A DNA stretch of 64,000 nucleotides from Alkalicoccus urumqiensis (GCF_002993335.1 NZ_PVNS01000010.1:62001-126000); one strand, 5' to 3'; positions 34,182 to 43,014 are shown, numbered from the stretch's first letter. The notes: a model not told the origin generated them from the letters alone. Numbers and translations are program-made.

Positions 34182-34553
34182 TTAAGAACGCTTGTCTTTA
34201 GGAGTTTCGCCGGTTTCAATATATTTTTTTAAGTCATCCTGCTTTGTGCGTTCCCACATTTTTGTTCCTTGAATGTAGGCGGTTCTGGAAATCATAAATG
34301 CCCCGACCGGTGCGGTCAGAAAGACGAAAATGATTCCGAGAAGAATTTTCCCGATAAAGATGTGCTCCAGTATGAGAAAGAAAAGGAACACGCCGGTTAG
34401 AATACCAATAACGCCGAGCGTTGCACTCTTTGTAGCAGCATGAAGACGTCCGTAGACATCCGGAAACCGCAGGATGCCGACACCTCCCACGAGACTAAGC
34501 AGTCCGCCGATAAGGAGGAAGATGCTAATCAGTATTTCGATTACCAATGACAT
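34182..34553 (-). CDS. mrpG: Na+/H+ antiporter subunit MrpG
   Basis: Last gene of the Mrp operon, 123 residues. Three membrane helices (about 5-25, 40-58, 62-85) with the conserved LVGGVGILRFPDVYGRLHAATKSATLG segment typical of MrpG/PhaG, and a charged tail. Overlaps mrpF by 29 bp, indicating coupled translation. Required for the assembled complex in studied Bacillus systems. Start ATG 34553. Confidence 0.94.
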   Translation of the reverse strand: MSLVIEILISIFLLIGGLLSLVGGVGILRFPDVYGRLHAATKSATLGVIGILTGVFLFFLILEHIFIGKILLGIIFVFLTAPVGAFMISRTAYIQGTKMWERTKQDDLKKYIETGETPKDKRS

Positions 34554-34809
34554 TCCCTCCTTCCAGGAATTTCGCGAAGCTCACGGTACTGATAAAAGCG
34601 AGAATCGCGATGATCAGCAGCGCCTCGGCATACAGGATGGTTTCCTGTATCAGCATCATGAGGCCGATAAAGCCGATCAGGTTGATCCCGATTGTATCAA
34701 GCGCCACGACACGGTCCGCTGCGGAGGGACCGAGAAAAAGGCGGATAACACAGGCGAGAATCGCCAGTGCAAGAAGTACCAGCGTCGTATAAGCAGCGAT
34801 CATCACCAT
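34525..34809 (-). CDS. mrpF: Na+/H+ antiporter subunit MrpF
   Basis: A 94-residue protein with three membrane helices. LFLGPSAADRVVALDTIGINLIG is the conserved core, containing the Asp seen in MrpF. The start ATG 34809 has GGAGGTG eight bases upstream and shares one base with the stop codon of mrpE. Mrp subunits act as one membrane complex exchanging Na+ for H+. Confidence 0.93.
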   Translation of the reverse strand: MVMIAAYTTLVLLALAILACVIRLFLGPSAADRVVALDTIGINLIGFIGLMMLIQETILYAEALLIIAILAFISTVSFAKFLEGGNVIGNRNTD

Positions 34810-35285
34810 TATTCGGTCACCTCCCGGATGGCTTTTTCAAACGTATCGTGAATCTCTTTGATGGCCTTTTCTTTATCAGGTACATGAATCGCATGGATAA
34901 AAAGGGTGCTGCCATCTTCCGAGAAGTTCATGGTCAGTGTACCAGGCGTAAGTGAAATCAGATTGGCAAGCAGTGTCCTCTCCCAGTCAGACTTCAGTTT
35001 CGTCGGCACAGCTATAATTCCAGGCTCGATATCCAGCTTCGGCCGCAGGATAATCTTAATGACATCCCAATTGGCTTCCACCAGCTTGTAGGCGAAGAGG
35101 GCCATCAACTTGATAAAGGCCCACACCCGGCGGAAGTAAAAGTCAAAGCGGAGGAAACGACGCAGGAAAAACAGCATCAAAAGACCGACGATGTAGCCGA
35201 TAATGAACGTCACACCGCTGAAATCATTCTGCAGGAACATCCAGATAAAGGCGATGACGATATTGATCAGAATTTGAAACTGCAT
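34809..35285 (-). CDS. mrpE: Na+/H+ antiporter subunit MrpE
   Basis: A 158-residue protein, MQFQILINIVIAFIWMFLQ at the start, two membrane helices and a soluble domain with SLTPGTLTMNFSEDGSTLFIHAIHV near the C-terminus. ATG 35285 lies four bases after the mrpD stop; a longer frame upstream would run through mrpD and is rejected. MrpE is needed for complex stability in Bacillus. Confidence 0.93.
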   Translation of the reverse strand: MQFQILINIVIAFIWMFLQNDFSGVTFIIGYIVGLLMLFFLRRFLRFDFYFRRVWAFIKLMALFAYKLVEANWDVIKIILRPKLDIEPGIIAVPTKLKSDWERTLLANLISLTPGTLTMNFSEDGSTLFIHAIHVPDKEKAIKEIHDTFEKAIREVTE

Positions 35286-35289
35286 GACG

Positions 35290-36780
35290 TCATTCCTCCA
35301 ATACGGCGTCGATGTAAATCGACGGATCCAGAATTTCGGCTGCAACACCTTCTGAGAAGACGAAGATCGGTTCTGCAAACAGTCCGAGTGTGATGGTCAG
35401 CGCGACAAGCGGAATAATTGGTGCCAGAAGCGGAAGCAGCTTAATGTGCGCATAGTCGCTCCGCTTCAGTGACGGTCCGCCCCAGAAAACGTAGATAAAA
35501 ATCTTCATCATGGAGAACAGTGTCAACAGACCAACGAGAAGACTGACGGCGACGATGATGTATCTTCCTTCTTCGACACCGGACAGGATGAGCGCAAACT
35601 TACTGAAAAATCCGCTGAGCGGCGGTATACCTGCAAGAGAGATGGCGGAAATGAAAAAGAGCCATGCAAGAGCAGGGTGTGTTTTCAAAAGACCGCTCAT
35701 TTTCTTTAAGTCTGTCGTACCGGTTATTTTCTGTGTCGCACCTGCAAACAGGAAGAGCGCCGATTTCACGATAATATGGTGGGCGATGTAGTAGATAGCG
35801 CCGGCAAGTGCAAGCGGCGTAAAAAGACCGAGCCCCATGACCATATAACCGACCTGACTGATAATGTGGTAGGAGAGAATCCGCTTAAAGTCAAACTGGG
35901 AAACGGCTCCGAGTACACCGAAGAACATCGTCAGTCCGGCAAGTGCGAGAATAATGTTGTGTGTAAAAGCCGTGTCGTGAACAAAAATCAGCGTAAATGT
36001 GCGGATGATCGCATAAATTCCGACTTTTGTCAGCAGTCCGCCGAAAAGGGCTGCAATCGCGGCCGGCGGTCCGTAGTAAGACTTCGGAAGCCAGAAATAG
36101 AGCGGGAAGAGCGCGCCCTTCATGCCGAATACGATCAGAAGCAGTATGGCTGCAACGTTAATCACACCCTGCTGCTCCATCTCCGCAACCTGAACAGCGA
36201 TGTGCGCCATGTTCAGCGTCCCGGTTGCTCCGTAAATAAAGGCGATTGCCACGAGGAACAGGCCGGAAGCGAATACGTTAATGACAACGTATTTATAGGA
36301 TTCCCGCAGCTGGTAGGGGGTTCCGCCGAAGACAATGAGAATAAATGACGATATCAGCATGACTTCGAAAAAGACGAAAAGGTTAAACAAGTCGCCCGTT
36401 AAAAAGGAACCGTTTACTCCTGTCAGCAGGAAAAAGTAAAACGGGTAAAAGAAAAACTTTTCGCGGATACGTGCCATCGTCTGAAACGAAAAGAACAGAC
36501 AGGCAAGTCCGACGATGCTCGTCAGAAGCACCATCATCGAAGCGAACATGTCTCCGACGAGAACGATTCCAAATGGCGGAGACCAGTTTCCGAGCTCCAC
36601 CGTTAAAATGCCGCCGGTCGTAATCGTATAAAGCAGCTGAATCGAAATCAGGAGCATAACTGTCATAATGACAGCACTTGACACCCGCTGAATCAGCGGA
36701 TGGTTACGCAGTAAAATCAGCACCGCCCCCGCGAGAAACGGAACGAGGACGGGCAGTAGTAAAAGGTTACTCATCGGCAT
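35290..36780 (-). CDS. mrpD: Na+/H+ antiporter subunit MrpD
   Basis: A 496-residue NuoM/NuoN-like proton-pumping subunit with about 14 membrane helices. Conserved elements: VFFEVMLISSFILI with the functional Glu in helix 5, FGMKGALFPLYFWLPKSYYGPPA with Lys and Leu-Pro of the antiporter channel, and LSYHIISQVGYMVMGLG. Overlaps mrpC by 14 bp. Homologous to complex I antiporter-like subunits. Confidence 0.96.
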   Translation of the reverse strand: MPMSNLLLLPVLVPFLAGAVLILLRNHPLIQRVSSAVIMTVMLLISIQLLYTITTGGILTVELGNWSPPFGIVLVGDMFASMMVLLTSIVGLACLFFSFQTMARIREKFFFYPFYFFLLTGVNGSFLTGDLFNLFVFFEVMLISSFILIVFGGTPYQLRESYKYVVINVFASGLFLVAIAFIYGATGTLNMAHIAVQVAEMEQQGVINVAAILLLIVFGMKGALFPLYFWLPKSYYGPPAAIAALFGGLLTKVGIYAIIRTFTLIFVHDTAFTHNIILALAGLTMFFGVLGAVSQFDFKRILSYHIISQVGYMVMGLGLFTPLALAGAIYYIAHHIIVKSALFLFAGATQKITGTTDLKKMSGLLKTHPALAWLFFISAISLAGIPPLSGFFSKFALILSGVEEGRYIIVAVSLLVGLLTLFSMMKIFIYVFWGGPSLKRSDYAHIKLLPLLAPIIPLVALTITLGLFAEPIFVFSEGVAAEILDPSIYIDAVLEE

Positions 36781-37105
36781 TCCCTCGCAATTCTTCTAGG
36801 TCATCGGAGTCGTGTGCTTTGTTGGTCTGGTAGGCAAGCACGAGTAGAAACGCCGTGACACCAAAACTGATAACAATCGCTGTCAGAATGAGTGCCTGCG
36901 GCAGCGGATCGGTGTAGGCGTCGGCATTTTCCGTCAAGAGAGGCGGAGCACCTTCCTCCAGCCCGGCAAGCGTCAGAATGAGAAGGTGTACGCCGTGGGA
37001 CAGCATGATAATGCCGAACACCACGCGGAGAATGCTTCGGGTCATTAACAGGTAGACTGCGACGGTAATAATAATCCCGCCGGTTAATATCATCAGTATC
37101 TCCAT
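36767..37105 (-). CDS. mrpC: Na+/H+ antiporter subunit MrpC
   Basis: A 112-residue NuoK-like subunit with three membrane helices and the family segment RSILRVVFGIIMLSHGVHLLIL (helix 2) and LPQALILTAIVISFGVTAF (helix 3). The charged tail (DSDDLEELRGNADE) is cytoplasmic. Shares one base with mrpB at 37105. ATG 37105. Confidence 0.95.
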   Translation of the reverse strand: MEILMILTGGIIITVAVYLLMTRSILRVVFGIIMLSHGVHLLILTLAGLEEGAPPLLTENADAYTDPLPQALILTAIVISFGVTAFLLVLAYQTNKAHDSDDLEELRGNADE

Positions 37106-37530
37106 TAAGAAACATCCTCTGCAATAGTTAGTATCGACAGCAGGGCGACGCCGACAACGACAAGAAAGATGCCAAGGTCAAACGGAAGTGCTGTCGTCAG
37201 TTCAACTTCGCCCATAAACGGCCACTGGAAGTAGTCAAAGTACTGCGTAAGAAACGGATCACCGAAAACCAGACTGTTCAAGCCGGTCAGGATCGCAATA
37301 ATCAGACCGAGACCGATCATCTGGGTGTAGTCGATCGGCAGCACTTTTTTGATGCGGTCCATGTCAAACGATACATAGAGAAGCACGAGAGCGCCCGCCA
37401 TCATCAGACCGCCGATAAATCCTCCGCCCGGCGCATTATGCCCGGCGAAAAACAAATAGACGGAGAAGGATAATATAATGAAGCTGACGATCCGTGTGAC
37501 CGTATGGAGCATGACAAAGTTCGTCTTCAT
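37105..37530 (-). CDS. mrpB: Na+/H+ antiporter subunit MrpB
   Basis: A 141-residue protein with four membrane helices and the conserved FFAGHNAPGGGFIGGLMMAGALVL. It corresponds to the MnhB family and resembles the C-terminal part of MrpA. It overlaps mrpA by four bases (ATGA type), pointing to translational coupling. Confidence 0.95.
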   Translation of the reverse strand: MKTNFVMLHTVTRIVSFIILSFSVYLFFAGHNAPGGGFIGGLMMAGALVLLYVSFDMDRIKKVLPIDYTQMIGLGLIIAILTGLNSLVFGDPFLTQYFDYFQWPFMGEVELTTALPFDLGIFLVVVGVALLSILTIAEDVS

Positions 37531-39953
37531 ACATCTTCTCCTCCCCGCATACGAAGTTTAATCATCGTCACAATACCGAGGGCGGCAACACCGAGTACAA
37601 GTACTTCAAGGAGCGTATCCAGTCCCCGGAAATCTACAAGGATCACGTTGACCATATTGTAGCCGCCGGCAAGTGTTTTGGAATTTTCTACGAAATAATC
37701 AGAGATCGGCGTAATGTCCGCTCCACTCCGGTACGCATGCACAGAAAGAGCTGTCAGCGTAACAAATGTACCGACTGCAATAGAGACCACTGCTTTCGCG
37801 CTGGTGGAGAGCAGCCGTTTGGACTCTTTGGTCATTTCCGGCAGATGACGGAAACTTAACAGAATCAGCACAACCATTACCGTTTCAACAAGAAGCTGGG
37901 TAAGCGCCAGATCCGGTGCACGCAGAATAACGAACAGCAGCGCGATCAAAAAGCCTACAGCGCCGAGAAGAATCAGGTTCGTCATCCGTCCGGAGACGAA
38001 TGGCAGTGCAAGTGTACATGCAAGCAGTACACCAGTTACCAGCCAGACGTAGATAGGAATACCGCCCTGGCCTTCCAGACTGATAGCAAGGGCATCATAG
38101 CGGAACAGCGTGAAAAGACCGAGTCCGGCAATGAAGACACCCATATAAAGCATGTAGTCCCTCAGACGTCCGGTCATCTGAGCTTTCGTAATATTCTGCG
38201 ACTGCACGACAAGCTGATCGAGCCCTGTATCATACACAGCATTCAGCGGGTCACGTTCACGCTGGAAGAAGCCGGCACCATAAAGTTTCGGCAGCGTCAG
38301 CGCGACAGCAAGACCAAAGAGCACTACACCGATGGTCATCAGTAATTCTGCATTGATACCGTGCCAGTGATAAATATTGACATAAAATTGATCGCCGACG
38401 GATGTAAGTCCAGGCAGTATCGACTGCATCGCCGGTTCGATAATCGTGTAGGCGAGCATGTTTGGAAACAGGCCGAACAGGATGACGAGTGAACCGAGCA
38501 CAATCGGGGAAATGAGAAGGCCCCATGGTGCTTCATGAACATGCTTCTCGTAATTGTCCGGCTTGAAAGCTCCGGTAAATGTACGGAGAAACATCATCAT
38601 GCTGTAGACAAACGTAAATACGCTGGCAATCCAGGCAAACACTGGAATAATGAACCCGAGCGTCTGCAGATTGAAAATATCGAACGAAGCTGCATTCAAG
38701 GATGCAGTAAAGAACAATTCTTTACTTAGAAAGCCGTTAAACGGCGGAAGTCCTGCCATGGCAGCAAGTCCGATAAGGCTGATTGTAAATGTCACCGGCA
38801 TGATCGTCATCAGTCCACCGAGGAGGCGGACATCACGGGTGCCGGTTTCATGGTCAATAATACCGACCGCCATAAAGAGACTTCCCTTAAAGGTCGCATG
38901 GTTAATGAGATGGAAAACAGCAGCCATCGCAGCTGTCACATACATCGTATCCTGATCCACATACTCAAAATGCAGCGCCGCAGATGCCATACCGAGAAGC
39001 GACATAATCAAACCGAGCTGACTGACGGTGGAAAAAGCGAGTATACCTTTCAGATCGGTCTGGCGCACAGCGGATATAGATCCCCACGTCAGTGTGACGA
39101 GGCCGAAAATGACGAGAATCCAGAACCACTGCTGTGTCAGCCCGAAAATCGGTGTGGTCCGTGCGACAAGGTAGATACCTGCTTTTACCATCGTGGCTGA
39201 ATGGAGATACGCACTGACCGGAGTCGGTGCTTCCATCGCATCCGGAAGCCAGATATGGAACGGGAACTGCGCAGATTTGGTGAATGCTCCTGCTAGAACG
39301 AGCAGCATGGCCGGCAGAATCAGTGGATCCTGAACCATTGTCCCCGCCTGGGAGATCATTTCCTGAATGCTGAACGTGCTGCCGGCGATGACGTAAAGCA
39401 TGGCGAAACCGGCAAGCATGGCGAAACCGCCGCTTACGGTAATCAGCATGGATTTCTGAGCACCGTACCGTGATTTTTCCTTGTGGAACCAGTACGCGAT
39501 CAGAAGGGAGGAAGACAGACTTGTCAGCTCCCAGAAGACATAAAGAACAATCAGGTTGTCGGAAAAGACAACCCCGAGCATTGCCCCCATAAACATGAGC
39601 AGGTACACATAGAAATTCTGCAGCGGCTCATCTTGTTTATTGGCAATGTAGTAAATTGAATAAAGAACGACGAGCGTTCCAATACCCGTGATCAAAAGCC
39701 CGAACAGCAGGCTCAGTCCGTCGATGTAGACGGTGAAGTCAATGCCGAGAGAAGGCACCCACGGGACCGAGTAGATGACCGGCTCCATCCCACCGCCGCC
39801 GAACGGAATGTACGTAGCAATATACAAAAACAGCACCAGCGGCAGCGGCAGCAGAAACCAGCCGGTATGTATACTGCGGAACTTGTAATAAAAGAATGGA
39901 AGTATCACCGCCATTAGGAATGGCGCGAGTACAACAAAATGGAACAAAGACAA
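37527..39953 (-). CDS. mrpA: Na+/H+ antiporter subunit MrpA
   Basis: The largest subunit, 808 residues, NuoL/ND5-like, about 20 membrane helices. Motifs: LFVFWELTSLSSSLLIAYWF with the key Glu, AGAFTKSAQFPFHIWLPDAME with Lys and the WLPDAM block, ATFKGSLFMAVGI, and the C-terminal NuoJ/MnhB-like half (VLVLGVAALGIVTMIKLR). TTG 39953 is chosen since GGAGGT is seven bases upstream and MSLFHFVVLAPF matches the family start; a longer frame to 40145 reads through the leader RNA and is not protein-like. First gene of mrpABCDEFG, which provides Na+ resistance and pH homeostasis. Confidence 0.96.
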   Translation of the reverse strand: MSLFHFVVLAPFLMAVILPFFYYKFRSIHTGWFLLPLPLVLFLYIATYIPFGGGGMEPVIYSVPWVPSLGIDFTVYIDGLSLLFGLLITGIGTLVVLYSIYYIANKQDEPLQNFYVYLLMFMGAMLGVVFSDNLIVLYVFWELTSLSSSLLIAYWFHKEKSRYGAQKSMLITVSGGFAMLAGFAMLYVIAGSTFSIQEMISQAGTMVQDPLILPAMLLVLAGAFTKSAQFPFHIWLPDAMEAPTPVSAYLHSATMVKAGIYLVARTTPIFGLTQQWFWILVIFGLVTLTWGSISAVRQTDLKGILAFSTVSQLGLIMSLLGMASAALHFEYVDQDTMYVTAAMAAVFHLINHATFKGSLFMAVGIIDHETGTRDVRLLGGLMTIMPVTFTISLIGLAAMAGLPPFNGFLSKELFFTASLNAASFDIFNLQTLGFIIPVFAWIASVFTFVYSMMMFLRTFTGAFKPDNYEKHVHEAPWGLLISPIVLGSLVILFGLFPNMLAYTIIEPAMQSILPGLTSVGDQFYVNIYHWHGINAELLMTIGVVLFGLAVALTLPKLYGAGFFQRERDPLNAVYDTGLDQLVVQSQNITKAQMTGRLRDYMLYMGVFIAGLGLFTLFRYDALAISLEGQGGIPIYVWLVTGVLLACTLALPFVSGRMTNLILLGAVGFLIALLFVILRAPDLALTQLLVETVMVVLILLSFRHLPEMTKESKRLLSTSAKAVVSIAVGTFVTLTALSVHAYRSGADITPISDYFVENSKTLAGGYNMVNVILVDFRGLDTLLEVLVLGVAALGIVTMIKLRMRGGEDV

Positions 39954-39984
39954 GACGAGTACCTCCCTGCAGTAAATTACTGGC

Positions 39985-40025
39985 GGATCCGGCTTAGGAG
40001 AACGTCGCTTTCCTAAGCCGGATCC
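39985..40025 (-). promoter_or_regulatory. 15-bp perfect hairpin next to the mrpA ribosome binding site
   Basis: Perfect inverted repeat (39985-39999 and 40011-40025; arms read GGATCCGGCTTAGGA on each strand) with an 11-nt loop, ending 26 bases upstream of the GGAGGT of mrpA. There is no T run after it, so it is not a simple terminator. It probably forms part of the mrp leader structure. Confidence 0.7.
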
Positions 40026-40031
40026 AGTCAA

Positions 40032-40165
40032 GCGTGGGGTGCCTTTCAAAAAGCCCGTGACACAGCGGTAATCACGAGGCAGGCCGTCCAAACATCCGGA
40101 TGCTGGACGGCCCTTTTCTCTCATCGTGACGAAGCTGTGAGGCACTCTTTCAAAGACATCCCCGC
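40032..40165 (-). ncRNA. Structured mrp leader, candidate riboswitch-like element
   Basis: On the minus strand, four nested helices can form: 40140-40145 with 40039-40044 (AGGCAC type), 40134-40139 with 40061-40066 (CACAGC/GCTGTG), 40124-40129 with 40072-40077 (TCACGA/TCGTGA), and 40104-40112 with 40082-40090 (GGCCGTCCA/TGGACGGCC). The junctions are short and asymmetrical, as in ligand-binding RNAs. It lies in a leader of about 220 nt between a TATAAT and mrpA. It does not match the c-di-AMP (ydaO) riboswitch consensus that I know. A Na+ or other ion sensor is a hypothesis. Confidence 0.55.
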
Positions 40166-40181
40166 CGCACGGTCCACGTTG

Positions 40182-40187
40182 ATTATA
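40182..40187 (-). promoter_or_regulatory. Probable -10 of the mrp operon
   Basis: TATAAT on the minus strand (complement of ATTATA). A clear -35 hexamer is not visible at 16-18 bases. Transcription would begin near 40175, giving a leader of about 220 nt. Confidence 0.5.
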
Positions 40188-40298
40188 ATATAAATCTTGG
40201 TCTATTGCATTATTGAGCCATTTCTACGACGGGATTCTCCTGAATAAATAAATATGAAAGAACGCGGAATAATTTTTTTGAAATTTGTTCTTGACAGA

Positions 40299-40322
40299 GT
40301 TCACAGAGAAACGTTTGTGAAC
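40299..40322. repeat. Inverted repeat, possible operator
   Basis: GTTCACA (40299-40305) and TGTGAAC (40316-40322) with a 10-base spacer, immediately after a TTGACA at 40291-40296. It lies in the 600-bp space between mrpA and yqeG. The rest of that space (40323-40555) shows no gene; GACAGA/TCTGTC pairing near 40324-40349 is weak. Confidence 0.45.
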
Positions 40323-40555
40323 GGACAGAATTCGGTGGTATCTGTCTGGCTTCTTTCCTATTAAATGAATCGTCTGCGGAAAACAAGCAGAGACCTGCTG
40401 GCTGAAAAAAGGGGTGTTAGACTACAGGAAACAGTGGTAGTAGTAGGATAGATTGCACGGAACCTCCGTTTACGCAGGAAGAGAAATAGTGTATTCTAAT
40501 TTCAGTCGTCTATTATCCGCTGTTCAGGATAATAACAGGAGAAGGGAGCATACGG

Positions 40556-41074
40556 ATGCTGAAAAAGTTTATTCCGAATCAGTATGTGCCTTCCATCTAC
40601 GAGATCGATATTCAGGAATTAAAGCGTCTTGGAATTAAAGGTGTGATTACAGACTTGGATAATACGCTCGTGGAGTGGCACAGAAAAGAAGCTACTGAAG
40701 AACTGCTTCAGTGGCTTGAAGAACTTTCAGAAGAAGGTTTTGAAGTCGTTATCGTTTCTAATAATAACGAAAAGCGCGTGCATGCATTTGCATCACCGCA
40801 TAATATTACGTTCATACACAGTGCCAAAAAGCCGTTCAGCAAGGCATTTAAAGCAGCCTGTAAGCTGATGGGGCTGAAACATGGAGAGACGGTCGTTATT
40901 GGAGATCAGCTGCTCACCGATATTCTCGGCGGGAACAGGGCCGGTTTTCATACGATACTTGTCGTTCCGGTAGCAGAAACAGACGGAATTTTAACGAAAT
41001 TTAACCGGTCGATTGAACGGCGGGTTTTTCAGGCAATGAGACGCAGGGGGTTAATAGAATGGGAGAAAAAATAG
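40556..41074 (+). CDS. yqeG: YqeG family HAD phosphatase
   Basis: A 172-residue HAD-superfamily IIIA phosphatase. Motifs: ITDLDNTLVEWH (nucleophile Asp), VIVSNNNEKR (Ser/Asn motif II), AKKPFSKAFKAAC (Lys) and VVIGDQLLTDILGGNRAG (motif IV). The physiological substrate is not established; related proteins act on phosphatidylglycerol phosphate. GGAGAAGGGAGC lies upstream. It overlaps yqeH by 16 bp and begins the conserved yqeG-comEC cluster. Confidence 0.94.
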   Translation: MLKKFIPNQYVPSIYEIDIQELKRLGIKGVITDLDNTLVEWHRKEATEELLQWLEELSEEGFEVVIVSNNNEKRVHAFASPHNITFIHSAKKPFSKAFKAACKLMGLKHGETVVIGDQLLTDILGGNRAGFHTILVVPVAETDGILTKFNRSIERRVFQAMRRRGLIEWEKK

Positions 41075-42159
41075 TCTGCTCCGGATGCGGAGTGGAAATA
41101 CAGACACAAAATAAACAGGAGATCGGCTATGCGCCGCCGGCAGCACTGGAGCGCGAGGTCGTCATCTGCCAGCGCTGCTACCGGCTGAAGCACTATAATG
41201 AAGTACCGGATATCTCGCTTTCAGATGACGATTTTCTGCGTATGCTTAACGAATTGAATACAAAGGATGCCCTTCTCGTTAACATCGTAGACATTGTTGA
41301 TTTCGACGGAAGCTGGCTGGAGGGACTTCCCCGCTTTGCAGGGAACAACCCGGTACTGCTTTTAGGGAATAAAGCAGATCTGCTTCCAAAATCCGTCAAG
41401 AAGAACAAAGTCATCAACTGGATGAAACGCCGGGCGAAGGAGTATGGACTGAAGCCGGTGGAGACGTCCCTCATCAGTGCTTCATCGAAAGATTCCATTG
41501 AAGAAGCAGCAGCGCTTATAGACTCGCTCCGCAGAGGAAGAGATGTATATGTTATCGGTACGACCAATGTCGGAAAATCAACGTTTATCAATACACTGAT
41601 CGACCAGTTTGGTGAAAGTGAGACACCGCGTATTACGACTTCGACTATTCCGGGAACGACGCTTGCCATGATTAACATTCCGCTCGATGAAACCGCCGAG
41701 CTTTATGACACGCCGGGAATTATTAATCCGCAGCAGGCTGCCCACTTCGTGACACCGAAAGAATTAAAGCAGATTACACCGCAGCGGGAAATTAAACCGA
41801 AAGTGTATCAGCTCTCAGCAGGTCAGACGCTGTTCCTTGCCGGCCTGGGCCGGGTAGATTTCCACGCCGGAGAAGATGCATCATTTATCGTGTATGCGTC
41901 GAATGAAATTCCTCTTCACCGCACGAAGACTGAAAAAGCAGATCAGCTTTATGCCGACCATGCCGGTACCATGCTCTCACCGCCTGCAGATGCAGAGACT
42001 CTCGGGGGAATGAAGATGCAGGAGTGGCGGATTCCTTCTGAGAAAACGGATATCGTCTTTGCCGGGCTCGGCTGGGTAACGGTTCAGGGAGGTCCTGTTA
42101 CAGTACGCACCCATGCTCCTGACGGGATCGGAGTTACCATCCGCGAATCGATTATTTAG
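41059..42159 (+). CDS. yqeH: Ribosome-biogenesis GTPase YqeH
   Basis: A 366-residue circularly permuted GTPase needed for 30S assembly. N-terminal zinc finger: CSGCGVEI and CQRCYRLKHY. The G motifs occur in permuted order: GNKADLLPK (G4), SASSKDS (G5), GTTNVGKSTFINTL (G1), STIPGTT (G2) and DTPGI (G3). The C-terminal domain (about 220-366) binds rRNA. Overlap with yqeG and a 12-bp gap to aroE indicate one operon. Confidence 0.97.
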   Translation: MGEKIVCSGCGVEIQTQNKQEIGYAPPAALEREVVICQRCYRLKHYNEVPDISLSDDDFLRMLNELNTKDALLVNIVDIVDFDGSWLEGLPRFAGNNPVLLLGNKADLLPKSVKKNKVINWMKRRAKEYGLKPVETSLISASSKDSIEEAAALIDSLRRGRDVYVIGTTNVGKSTFINTLIDQFGESETPRITTSTIPGTTLAMINIPLDETAELYDTPGIINPQQAAHFVTPKELKQITPQREIKPKVYQLSAGQTLFLAGLGRVDFHAGEDASFIVYASNEIPLHRTKTEKADQLYADHAGTMLSPPADAETLGGMKMQEWRIPSEKTDIVFAGLGWVTVQGGPVTVRTHAPDGIGVTIRESII

Positions 42160-42171
42160 GAGAGTGATCTG

Positions 42172-42993
42172 ATGAAAATGGCACTTGCTGTGCTGGGGGA
42201 TCCAATCGCCCACAGTCTTTCCCCTGTTATGCACGAAGCCGCTTTCGCACATCTCGAAATGGATGCAGGGTATCTGCCTCTACGTGTGGAAAAAGAAAAT
42301 CTTCCGGAGGCGCTTGAAGGATTGAAGGCGCTGAACTTTACCGGAGTAAATGTAACGATTCCGCATAAAGTAGCCGTGATGGAGCTGTTGGATGAAGTCG
42401 ACGAACGTGCACGGAAAATCGGGGCTGTCAACACGATCCGTCAGGAAGGCGGAAGGCTGTATGGAACCAATACCGATGGAGAAGGCTGGTACCGCTCCCT
42501 CGTTCAGGATTATGGAAAAGAACCCCGCGGCGAAGACGTTCTTTTAATTGGAGCCGGAGGTGCGGCACGGGCTGCCGCGCATACACTCCGGGAAAAAGGC
42601 TGCGGCAGGCTGGTCATTGCCAACCGGACGCCGGAAAAGGCAGCGCTCCTTGCCGAAGAAACAAACGCAGAAGTCATGACACTGGAGGAAGCTGCTTCGT
42701 CTCTGGATCAGTTTCAGCTGCTTGTTCAGTCCACTGCCGCCGGAATGAGCCCAGGGATCGATGTCCGGCCGATTGATACTACCGGGCTTCATCCCGGTAT
42801 TTTCGTCAGCGACATGATTTATAATCCCTGGAAAACAGCTCTCTTACAGGATGCAGAAAAAGCAGGATGCCGCTTTCAAAACGGTCTTGGTATGTTTGTT
42901 CACCAGGGAGCAGCTGCATTTGAATTCTGGTTTGGCCGGACTGCTCCGGCCGAGATTATGGAGAACGCTGTAAAGAACGCATTACGCACTTAA
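42172..42993 (+). CDS. aroE: Shikimate dehydrogenase
   Basis: Reduces 3-dehydroshikimate to shikimate with NADPH in aromatic amino acid synthesis. 273 residues with PIAHSLSPVMHEAAF (shikimate binding), NVTIPHKVAVM with the catalytic Lys, NTDGEGWYRSL with the catalytic Asp, and the nucleotide fold GAGGAARAAAHTL. NRTPEKA is the NADPH-specificity segment. ATG 42172 follows AGGAGAG. Confidence 0.97.
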   Translation: MKMALAVLGDPIAHSLSPVMHEAAFAHLEMDAGYLPLRVEKENLPEALEGLKALNFTGVNVTIPHKVAVMELLDEVDERARKIGAVNTIRQEGGRLYGTNTDGEGWYRSLVQDYGKEPRGEDVLLIGAGGAARAAAHTLREKGCGRLVIANRTPEKAALLAEETNAEVMTLEEAASSLDQFQLLVQSTAAGMSPGIDVRPIDTTGLHPGIFVSDMIYNPWKTALLQDAEKAGCRFQNGLGMFVHQGAAAFEFWFGRTAPAEIMENAVKNALRT

Positions 42994-43014
42994 CGATATG
43001 GAGGAACAACATTT

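Noticed and set aside
39954-40145. 64-codon N-terminal extension of MrpA
   Set aside because: The translated part does not look like MrpA, lies in the structured leader, and TTG 39953 has its own ribosome binding site and matches the family start.
40032-40165. c-di-AMP (ydaO) riboswitch in front of mrpA
   Set aside because: The conserved sequence blocks of that class that I know are not present; only the helical layout suggests a regulatory RNA.
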